Shown here: one piece after another, positions 7,504-12,451 of the stretch
Layout: every line of letters begins with the position of its first letter
Numbering within the stretch: the stretch's first letter is position 1
DNA from: Acidobacteriota bacterium
GTDB taxonomy: Bacteria; Acidobacteriota; Vicinamibacteria; Vicinamibacterales; 2-12-FULL-66-21
Direction of reading: 5' to 3'
Assembly (NCBI GenBank): GCA_013362195.1
Contig: JABFWM010000263.1
Coordinates: 1 to 12,451 of the forward strand
Length of the DNA stretch: 12,451 bases
Program-made: the position numbers and the translations under genes
Notes under the pieces: model-generated
What the model saw: the letters and a program-made list of their open reading frames with translations, nothing else
What the model was told of the DNA's origin: nothing
Database searches by the model: none

Positions 7504-8033
7504 TCCGCGGCGCGCTCGACGCCCTCTCGTTATGGGCGATGCCGGTCCTGCTCGTCGCCATTCCCCTCGTCGGCATCGTCCGCGGCGTGAAGGTCTACGA
7601 CGTGTTCATCGAAGGCGCGAAGGAAGGGTTCGACGTCGCCGTCCGCATCATCCCGTTCCTCGTCGGCATCCTGGTCGCGATTGGAATGTTCCGCGGCTCG
7701 GGAGCGATGGACCTGCTGCTGGCGGGCGTGCGCCCGATCGTCGCGCCGGTCGGGTTTCCGCCGGAGCTCGTCCCGCTCGCGGTGCTGCGGTCGCTGACCG
7801 GCAGCGGCTCGCTCGCGTTCACGACGGATCTCATCAAGACGCACGGACCCGACTCGATGATCGGCCGCGCCGCGGCGACGATGTACGGATCGTCGGAGAC
7901 GACCTTTTATGTGCTCGCGGTGTACTTCGGGGCGGTGGGCGTGCGCCGCACCAGGCACGCGGTTCCGGCCGCGCTCATCGCGGACCTGGTGGCGGCCGCC
8001 GCCGCGGTCGCGGTCTGTGCGTGGATGTTCTGA
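7500..8033 (+). CDS. spmB: Spore maturation protein B homologue (membrane protein, Gate domain)
   Basis: A 177-residue polytopic membrane protein with the SpmB signature. It has a short N-terminal helix (LWAMPVLLVAIPLVGIVRGVKVYD), the block FIEGAKEGFDVAVRIIPFLV, and the highly conserved GSSETTFYVLAVYFGAVG (S131-S132-E133-T134-T135). It starts with GTG at 7500, overlapping the spmA stop by four bases (GTGA), so the two are translationally coupled and probably form one complex. Translating from this GTG gives the standard family length. The gene ends at a 7-bp inverted repeat shared with a convergent gene. No sporulation genes are visible nearby, and the inferred phylum is not known for endospores. 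Confidence 0.88.
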   Translation: MIRGALDALSLWAMPVLLVAIPLVGIVRGVKVYDVFIEGAKEGFDVAVRIIPFLVGILVAIGMFRGSGAMDLLLAGVRPIVAPVGFPPELVPLAVLRSLTGSGSLAFTTDLIKTHGPDSMIGRAAATMYGSSETTFYVLAVYFGAVGVRRTRHAVPAALIADLVAAAAAVAVCAWMF

Positions 8034-8054
8034 CGCGCGGACGGCGCCGCGTCA
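8031..8054. terminator. Possible bidirectional hairpin between convergent genes
   Basis: A perfect 7-bp inverted repeat, TGACGCG (8031-8037) and CGCGTCA (8048-8054), with a 10-base loop, begins at the spmB stop codon and lies just past the end of the minus-strand gene at 8064. It has no T-tract on either side, so it is not a classical intrinsic terminator. The placement in a 30-base convergent gap is the main support. Confidence 0.35.
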
Positions 8055-8063
8055 CCGATCCTG

Positions 8064-9299
8064 TCAGCGTCGCGACGCCGGCAGGTCCTCGCAGTCGCGC
8101 CCGCCGTCCGCGAGGAAATTGCGGTAGAGCGTCCCTTCGCCAGGGAAGCGCTCGATGCGGCCCTCGAACGCCTGTCCGCCGATCGACACCCGATACTCCG
8201 TCTCCGACTCGTTGGCGAGGCGGCGCGCGAAGATCTCGCGGGCCTGCCGATCGCGCTCGAACCGATGACGCGAGATGCAGGGCGTGAAGAGGTCGCGCTC
8301 GAACGCGATGTAATCGGGGACGAGATCGAGCGTGAAGGTATACACGGTCCGCGCGTCGTAGAGGAAGTCCGCGCGCTGATCGAGCGCGCCGGCGTGGACG
8401 CGCGCCACCGGGTGCGGCTCGTAGGTCTCGCGCGGCATCGGATCCACCCGGCTGTCGATCGCGTGCATCGGATTGCGCCCGGCCACCGCGTCGGCGGCAT
8501 CGAAGGCAAAGATGCGGAGTCCGGGGTTGTAGCGCCCGGCGGCGCTGAACTCGACCTGGTAACTGACCCGCAGCCCGATCGGAGCGCCGGCCGAGGACGC
8601 GAGCGGCGCATACGTGACGTTCGACACGCGCGCGTGCGGCATGACGATCGCGGCGTCGGCGCCGGCCAGCGCGGTCTCGCGCTCCGCGACTCCCTGCGGC
8701 ATCTTTTCGCCCAACACGTTTTTCAGCGGGCCCGCCGCGCCGCCCGGCTCCGCGCCGAATGGCGTGACCGCCGGCGGAGCAGGCACAGGCGTGAACAGCC
8801 GTCGATAGACCCGCGTGAACCGTCTGCCGTCGGCGCTCTCACCGTTGAGGACGATGCGGAAGGGGAGCGCCGGGACGGTCATCATGCCGACGAACTCGCC
8901 TTCGCCCGACGCGCCCGCCGGCCTCTGTGTCATCGCGACGGGCTGGATGTGCCCGCCGTGCTCGTCGACCACGTCGAAGGCTGCCGTGGCGATCGCCTCC
9001 TGGCCCCCGATCGTCGCCGAGACGCCGTAGCGTGCGCCAATCGACGGTTCGCCGTCGATCGCACGAAAGTCGACCGACCGTCCGCCGGAGAGCGCCGGCT
9101 GCTGGAACGCGAAGGCGACGAACTCGATATCGGCGGTGCGCGCGACGGGCGTCACGTCCTTGACCGGCGCCGGCGCACCGGCGACGCGGTCCGGACCGGC
9201 TGCGGCGGCGGACGCAGACATGGCGATCCACAGAACGAAAACCAGGACGGGCATGACGACCGTAAGTGCAAGGCAGAGACCGCCTTGGCACCCGCGCAT
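8064..9299 (-). CDS. Secreted protein of unknown function
   Basis: I do not recognise this 411-residue protein. The start at 9299 is supported by GAAAGG a few bases upstream and by an immediate signal peptide: MRGCQGG, then a long hydrophobic core (LALTVVMPVLVFVLWIA) and Ala-rich SASAAAA with likely cleavage near residues 31-34. The mature part has two regions. The first, about 50-160, looks like a beta-sandwich (FVAFAFQQPALSGGRS, PFRIVLNGESADGRRFTRVYRRLF) and faintly recalls the non-VWA beta domain of hemicentin/VWA7-like proteins. The second, about 215-411, is beta-rich (GLRVSYQVEFSAAGRYN, YTFTLDLVPDYIAFERDLF). Only two cysteines are evident in the C-terminal half (TPCISRH and GRDCEDL), a possible disulfide. 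A longer open frame continues upstream to 9812 but has no signal-like start and crosses the intergenic region. It is transcribed divergently from the P450 gene. Confidence 0.75.
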   Translation of the reverse strand: MRGCQGGLCLALTVVMPVLVFVLWIAMSASAAAAGPDRVAGAPAPVKDVTPVARTADIEFVAFAFQQPALSGGRSVDFRAIDGEPSIGARYGVSATIGGQEAIATAAFDVVDEHGGHIQPVAMTQRPAGASGEGEFVGMMTVPALPFRIVLNGESADGRRFTRVYRRLFTPVPAPPAVTPFGAEPGGAAGPLKNVLGEKMPQGVAERETALAGADAAIVMPHARVSNVTYAPLASSAGAPIGLRVSYQVEFSAAGRYNPGLRIFAFDAADAVAGRNPMHAIDSRVDPMPRETYEPHPVARVHAGALDQRADFLYDARTVYTFTLDLVPDYIAFERDLFTPCISRHRFERDRQAREIFARRLANESETEYRVSIGGQAFEGRIERFPGEGTLYRNFLADGGRDCEDLPASRR

Positions 9300-9355
9300 T
9301 CGCCTTTCGTGCGTGCGGGTGCGCCCTGGCCGCCTGACGAAAATGTCATCGCAAT

Positions 9356-9367
9356 TACGATTTCGTA
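9356..9367. promoter_or_regulatory. Short palindrome, possible operator
   Basis: TACGA (9356-9360) and TCGTA (9363-9367) are perfect inverted arms separated by TT. They lie about 57 bases upstream of the secreted-protein start at 9299, in a locally AT-richer patch. The distance suits an operator of that gene, but the site is short enough to occur by chance. Confidence 0.25.
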
Positions 9368-9604
9368 TCGCGGCGCCAGCCCTCTGAGACCGGAAGGGTC
9401 CAGCGCAGGTGCGGCTGCGGCTCTCCATCGGCTCGCGGCGATCGCGTCCAGCCGGGTGAACGTGTCGAAGGTCCTCGTGGGTCGCGCGCCCGGCCGTCGC
9501 GGCGGCTCGCGGTGCGCACGGCACCCGGTCCATCCTGATCGCGCGTCGTCGCTGCCAGAGGACTGCCGACACCGTAACTTTTACAGGGTCGCGATGACGC
9601 TGAG

Positions 9605-9672
9605 GGTCGAGTCTGTTCAAAACGTTCAAGAGGTTCGGGTTCGGCGAGAAGGTTCGATTCTTGCCTCGGCCA
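9605..9672 (+). other. tRNA-like acceptor/T-arm structure (tRNA remnant or attachment-site relic)
   Basis: GGTTCGATTC (9651-9660) matches the canonical tRNA T-loop consensus. Flanking bases 9648-9652 and 9660-9664 pair at four of five positions. The next seven bases, CTCGGCC (9665-9671), pair fully with GGTCGAG (9605-9611) allowing one G-U, and A9672 sits in the discriminator position. The 36 bases between are too few for normal D, anticodon and variable regions, and I find no anticodon stem. This is therefore not a functional tRNA as read. An alternative fold pairs 9644-9650 with 9658-9664 around the loop GGTTCGA. It may be a decayed tRNA, a tRNA 3'-end duplication left by an integrated element, or a coincidental structure. 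Confidence 0.3.
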
Positions 9673-9727
9673 TCCGCGCCTTCGATCTTCCTGATGCGCC
9701 TGCGACGCGCGTTTTGCGGGTGACGCG

Positions 9728-11074
9728 ATGAAAAACATGGGACGGACAGGCGCGTGGACGCTGGGCGCGGCGGGAATGCTCGGGCTCGCGGCGGCGGGCT
9801 ACGCGGTCGCACGGCGCCGGACCACCGTGTCGACGTTGCCGCAGGACACCGCGGCCGACAGCACGGTGAACCTGCTCGCGGAGGGCTACACCTTCATTTC
9901 ATCGCGATGCCGCCGGTTCACGTCGGACGTCTTCGAGACGCGCCTCCTGTTCGCCCATGCGATCTGCACCATGGGTGAAGAGGCGGCCCGGATGTTCTAC
10001 GTCCCGGAGCGGTTCACGCGTCGCGGCGCCATCCCGTTCACGGCGGTGAAGCTGCTGCAGGACCACGGCAGCGTGCAGATGCTGGAAGGGGACGCGCACC
10101 GCCATCGCAAGGACCGCTTCCTGTCGCTGACGTCACCCGAGCGCTCGCGCGAGCTGGTCGCGCTCTTCGAATCGCTCTGGCGTGCGGCGGTCCCCGCCTG
10201 GTCGCGTGCCGATCGCATCCTCCTGCAGCACGAAGTCCGGCAGCTCCTGTGCCGGGCCGTGTGCGCGTGGGCGGGGGTGCCGCTCGACGAGCGGGACGTC
10301 GCGCAGCGAACACGCGAGTTCACCGCGATGATCGACAACGCGGGAGCGATTGGCCCGCGCAACTGGCTCGCGATCGGCCAGCGCGCGCGGACCGAGCGGT
10401 GGATCCGCGGCGTCATCGAAGCGGTCCGGCGTGGCACGCTCGAGGTGCCGGAAGCCTGCGCCGCATCTGCGTGGGCCAGCTACCGCGGCCCTGACGGTGC
10501 GCTCCTCGACGCGAACACGGCCGCCGTCGAGTTGATCAACGTGCTCCGTCCGACGATCGCCGTTGCGAGCTACATCACGTTTGCCGCGCTCGCCCTTCAC
10601 CGGTTTCCAGACACGCGGCGGATGATCGACACCGGCTCGGACGAGGAGCTGCACGCCTTCGTCCAGGAAGTCCGCCGGTTCTATCCCTTCTTCCCCGCGG
10701 TCGGCGGCCTCGTCCGGCAGCCGTTCGAATGGAACGGCCATCGATTCGCTGAAGGCGAATGGGTGCTGCTCGACATCCACGGCACGAACCACGACGCCCG
10801 GACCTGGGACATTCCGGACGCGTTCCGCCCGGATCGCTTCCGCGGCCGCGAAGCGAACGCGTTCGCGCCAGTCGCCCAGGGCGGCGGCGACGTCCGGAAC
10901 GGCCACCGTTGTCCGGGCGAGGGCATCACGCTCGATCTGATGAAGGCCGGAGTGCGGCTGCTGACCCGGACGATGCAATACGCCGTGCCGCCGCAGAACC
11001 TGCACGTCGATCTGTCGATCATGCCGGCGCTGCCCTCGCGCTTCACGATCGCGCACGTGAGGCCGATCGCGTAG
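9728..11074 (+). CDS. CYP152-type cytochrome P450 (fatty-acid peroxygenase family) with N-terminal membrane anchor
   Basis: A 448-residue haem enzyme. Family members use hydrogen peroxide to hydroxylate or decarboxylate fatty acids. CYP152 hallmarks are all present: ELINVLRP with the carboxylate-binding R274-P275 pair, the ExxR-containing QEVRRFYPF, TNHDARTWDIPDAFRPDRF, and the haem-ligand loop QGGGDVRNGHRCPGEG with Cys395. Aligned from memory with Bacillus subtilis P450-BSbeta, the distal residue is Gln117 (GSVQMLEGDAH). This matches Gln85 of the hydroxylase rather than the His85 of decarboxylating OleT. Residues 7-27 form a hydrophobic helix followed by RRR, an anchor absent from the soluble family members I know; the catalytic domain would face the cytoplasm by the positive-inside rule. 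The start is ATG 9728 or ATG 9737, and both keep the anchor. No strong Shine-Dalgarno is seen. Confidence 0.92.
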   Translation: MKNMGRTGAWTLGAAGMLGLAAAGYAVARRRTTVSTLPQDTAADSTVNLLAEGYTFISSRCRRFTSDVFETRLLFAHAICTMGEEAARMFYVPERFTRRGAIPFTAVKLLQDHGSVQMLEGDAHRHRKDRFLSLTSPERSRELVALFESLWRAAVPAWSRADRILLQHEVRQLLCRAVCAWAGVPLDERDVAQRTREFTAMIDNAGAIGPRNWLAIGQRARTERWIRGVIEAVRRGTLEVPEACAASAWASYRGPDGALLDANTAAVELINVLRPTIAVASYITFAALALHRFPDTRRMIDTGSDEELHAFVQEVRRFYPFFPAVGGLVRQPFEWNGHRFAEGEWVLLDIHGTNHDARTWDIPDAFRPDRFRGREANAFAPVAQGGGDVRNGHRCPGEGITLDLMKAGVRLLTRTMQYAVPPQNLHVDLSIMPALPSRFTIAHVRPIA

Positions 11075-11093
11075 GCCTATGTCTTTGGATCCA

Positions 11094-11122
11094 TTGACGC
11101 GCGTCGGTTGCCGAGCGATAGT
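11094..11122 (+). promoter_or_regulatory. Sigma70-like promoter for the SpoIIAA-like gene
   Basis: TTGACG (11094-11099) and GATAGT (11117-11122) are separated by exactly 17 bases, matching the -35 and -10 consensus at 5/6 and 4/6 positions. Transcription would start near 11128-11130, directly at the GTG 11129 / ATG 11132 start, giving a leaderless or near-leaderless mRNA. This fits the absence of a Shine-Dalgarno there. Confidence 0.5.
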
Positions 11123-11131
11123 GCTGCAGTG

Positions 11132-11569
11132 ATGTTCGTCCGTAAGGCGCACGCGCCTCAAGCTGCTCCGCCGCCCTCGCCGGGCACCTGCCTGCCGCCG
11201 TTCGTATTGGAGTACGTGCCCGAGCAGCGGGTCGCCATCGCACGCTTCAGTGGCACATTCGAGACCGCGGCCGCCTGGCAGGCAATCGCGACCATCAAGG
11301 CGGCGGTGGCCGCGCATCCGATCGAAGGGGTGTTGGTGGACGTGCGCGCCTCCGATTACACGCCCACCGTCGAGGAAGTCACCGGGTTCTGCGCCGAGTT
11401 CGTCGGGTTTCTCGGACGGCGCCGCCTCGCGGTGCTCACCCGGCTGATCGTCCAGTACGGCCTCGCCCGGGTGCTGGTGCAGCAGGCCCAGGCCCGCGAC
11501 ATCGACGCGCAGGCGTTCGTGGACGAGCGCGAAGCCCACGAATGGCTGCACCGTCCCGATAGCCGGTAG
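11132..11569 (+). CDS. SpoIIAA-like (STAS-fold) small cytoplasmic protein
   Basis: A 145-residue soluble protein with the layout of the SpoIIAA-like family: an N-terminal strand pair (FVLEYVPEQRVAIARFSGTF), a helix (AAAWQAIATIKAAVAAH), the strand GVLVDVRASDY, a second helix, and a C-terminal DIDAQAFVDEREAHEWLH, typical of the end of such domains. The fold is used as an anti-sigma-antagonist-like or ligand-binding module; no specific partner is visible here. Residues 1-20 are Pro/Ala-rich and probably disordered. I chose ATG 11132, but GTG 11129 and TTG 11108 are in frame. A sigma70-like promoter immediately upstream suggests it is transcribed independently of the P450 gene, whose stop is 57 bases away. 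The fold assignment is by pattern only. Confidence 0.68.
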   Translation: MFVRKAHAPQAAPPPSPGTCLPPFVLEYVPEQRVAIARFSGTFETAAAWQAIATIKAAVAAHPIEGVLVDVRASDYTPTVEEVTGFCAEFVGFLGRRRLAVLTRLIVQYGLARVLVQQAQARDIDAQAFVDEREAHEWLHRPDSR

Positions 11570-11612
11570 CCGTACGCCCCGATCCCTGCCTCACCCGCGT
11601 CCGACGTACGGC
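11569..11612. terminator. Possible hairpin across the convergent gene ends
   Basis: A perfect 8-bp inverted repeat, GCCGTACG (11569-11576) and CGTACGGC (11605-11612), spans the 21-base gap between the SpoIIAA-like and dehydrogenase genes. The right arm lies within the last codons of the dehydrogenase. The loop is 28 bases and there is no T-tract, so this is a weak terminator candidate. Confidence 0.25.
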
Positions 11613-12343
11613 ATCTTCGTCGCCATCACCGTCATGAACTGGACGTTCGCCTCGAGCGGCAGGCTCGCCATGTACAGCACGGCGCGCACGACGTGGGTGA
11701 CGTCGAGCAGCGGTTCGACGACCGTGGTGCCGTTGGCCTGCATCGTGCCGGTCGCGTACTTCGCCGTCAGGTCGGTGGCGGCGTTGCCGATATCGATCTG
11801 GCCGCACGCGATGTCGTAGCGCCGGCCGTCCAGCGAGGTCGAGCGGGTCAGCCCCGTGATCGCGTGCTTGGTCGCGGTGTACGGCGCCGAGAGCGGCCGC
11901 GGCACGTGGGCGGAGATCGAGCCGTTGTTGATGATGCGGCCGCCGCGCGGCGCCTGCGCCTTCATGGTCCGCATCGCCTGCTGGGTGCACAGGAACGCGC
12001 CCGTCAGGTTCACGTCCACGACCGATCGCCACTGCTCGATCGTGAGGTCCTCGATCGCCACCCCCGGCACGTTCACGCCCGCGTTGTTGAACAGCAGGTC
12101 GACCCGTCCGAACCGATCGCGCGTCGTCTCGAACAGCCGCTGCACCGAGACGGGATCGGTGACGTCGGTGGGCAGGTCGATCGCGTGGTCCGATTGCGAG
12201 TCGCGCGCCACGGCCTGCAGCGGCCCGGCGCGGCGTCCGGCGAGCGCGACCGCGTAGCCGTCCCGCAGCAGTCCGAGCGCGACCGCGCGTCCAATGCCAC
12301 TGCCGGCGCCCGTGACGATCGCCACCTTGCGTGATGCGTTCAT
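11591..12343 (-). CDS. Short-chain dehydrogenase/reductase (SDR), classical type
   Basis: A 250-residue NAD(P)-dependent oxidoreductase of the classical SDR family. The Rossmann nucleotide-binding motif TGAGSGIG spans residues 11-18. Arg37-Arg38 after the second strand favour NADP(H). NNAG (86-89) and N112 support the active-site scaffold. The catalytic set is S142 (NGSISA), Y155 and K159 (YTATK). The start at 12343 places MNASRKVAIVTG at the normal family N-terminus. An in-frame GTG further upstream (12391) would add residues translated from a repeat array and is rejected. No Shine-Dalgarno lies upstream; instead the decamer array begins 4 bases before the start codon. The Gly-rich C-terminus (MPYVGRG) ends inside a small inverted repeat. 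The substrate cannot be told from sequence. Confidence 0.9.
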   Translation of the reverse strand: MNASRKVAIVTGAGSGIGRAVALGLLRDGYAVALAGRRAGPLQAVARDSQSDHAIDLPTDVTDPVSVQRLFETTRDRFGRVDLLFNNAGVNVPGVAIEDLTIEQWRSVVDVNLTGAFLCTQQAMRTMKAQAPRGGRIINNGSISAHVPRPLSAPYTATKHAITGLTRSTSLDGRRYDIACGQIDIGNAATDLTAKYATGTMQANGTTVVEPLLDVTHVVRAVLYMASLPLEANVQFMTVMATKMPYVGRG

Positions 12344-12346
12344 GGC

Positions 12347-12418
12347 CACAGAAGAACACAAAGCGGGCCACAGAAAAACACAGAACAACACAGAAAAACA
12401 CAGAAAAACACGGAACGC
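12347..12418. repeat. AT-rich decamer array (CACAGAAAAA) upstream of the dehydrogenase gene
   Basis: Four consecutive 10-base units, three exact and one with a C for A, span 12369-12408. A degenerate fifth unit begins at 12409 (CACGGAACGC), and a separate copy CACAGAAGAA lies at 12347-12356. GAAGAACAC occurs at both 12351-12359 and 12427-12435. An 8-base inverted pair (CATGGCCA at 12341-12348, TGGCCATG at 12438-12445) brackets the array. On the minus strand it reads as TTTTTCTGTG units leading into the dehydrogenase start. Its base composition is very unlike the GC-rich surroundings. Confidence 0.75.
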
Positions 12419-12451
12419 GGGGAACGGAAGAACACGATGGCCATGTAGGGC

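Larger units (their letters stand above)
9300..9727. other. 428-base divergent intergenic region
   Basis: This region separates the minus-strand secreted-protein gene from the plus-strand P450 gene and should hold both promoters. I see no -35/-10 pair I would defend for either. Recognisable items are a short palindrome TACGA-TT-TCGTA (9356-9367), a cluster of five GTTC motifs (9615-9655) and a tRNA-like T-arm/acceptor structure (9605-9672). Open frames on both strands here look non-coding: no plausible starts and no recognisable protein pattern. Confidence 0.6.

Noticed and set aside
9605..9672. Functional tRNA gene
   Set aside because: The T-loop and acceptor pairing are good, but the interval between them is too short and has no anticodon stem, so only a tRNA-like remnant is claimed.
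9300..9812. Upstream extension of the secreted-protein frame on the minus strand
   Set aside because: It runs across the divergent intergenic region and into the P450 gene. The start at 9299 with its Shine-Dalgarno and signal peptide explains the protein fully.
10133..11551. 472-codon minus-strand open frame opposite the P450 and SpoIIAA-like genes
   Set aside because: Antisense to a P450 with every family motif intact; the composition is that of an antisense shadow.
12347..12418. CRISPR array
   Set aside because: The units are 10 bases in direct tandem with no spacers, and no cas gene is present.

Overview
The window reads as high-GC chromosomal DNA of an Acidobacteriota bacterium, most likely a member of the Vicinamibacteria. 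The grounds are an Oar-like TonB-dependent receptor with an N-terminal carboxypeptidase-regulatory domain and no SusD partner, Tat-exported Gfo/Idh/MocA and TIM-barrel sugar enzymes side by side, and stand-alone spmA/spmB genes. The assignment is inferred from gene families and style, not from a marker gene.

Left part (1-6835, all plus strand): a probable carbohydrate-acquisition locus. A 33-bp near-perfect palindrome (25-57) lies just upstream of a Tat-exported Gfo/Idh/MocA oxidoreductase (83-1540). This is followed after 8 bases by a Tat-exported sugar isomerase/epimerase-like TIM barrel (1549-2484). After a 143-base gap come the Oar-like TonB-dependent receptor (2628-5558) and, overlapping its end by 40 bases, a lipoprotein of the glucoamylase-like family PF10091/GH144 (5519-6835). 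Together they suggest outer-membrane capture of a glucan or glycoside, hydrolysis at the membrane surface, and periplasmic redox or isomerase chemistry on the released sugars. The last step resembles the 3-keto-glycoside route known from other bacteria, but that is inference.

Middle part (6892-9299): a tightly overlapping spmA-spmB pair (plus strand), convergent with a minus-strand gene for a secreted 411-residue protein that I do not recognise. A 7-bp inverted repeat sits at the point of convergence.

Right part (9300-12451): a 428-base intergenic region contains a tRNA-like T-arm/acceptor remnant. It leads into a CYP152-type cytochrome P450 (fatty-acid peroxygenase family) with an unusual N-terminal membrane anchor. 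Next is a small SpoIIAA-like (STAS-fold) protein with a clear sigma70-like promoter placed so that its mRNA would be nearly leaderless. The last gene, on the minus strand, is a short-chain dehydrogenase. Its upstream DNA is an AT-rich decamer array (CACAGAAAAA) that contrasts strongly with the surrounding GC-rich sequence.

No CRISPR array, transposase, integrase or rRNA was seen. No dramatic new defence-type system is evident. The most promising items are the carbohydrate locus with its palindrome, the anchored CYP152, the tRNA-like remnant and the decamer array.
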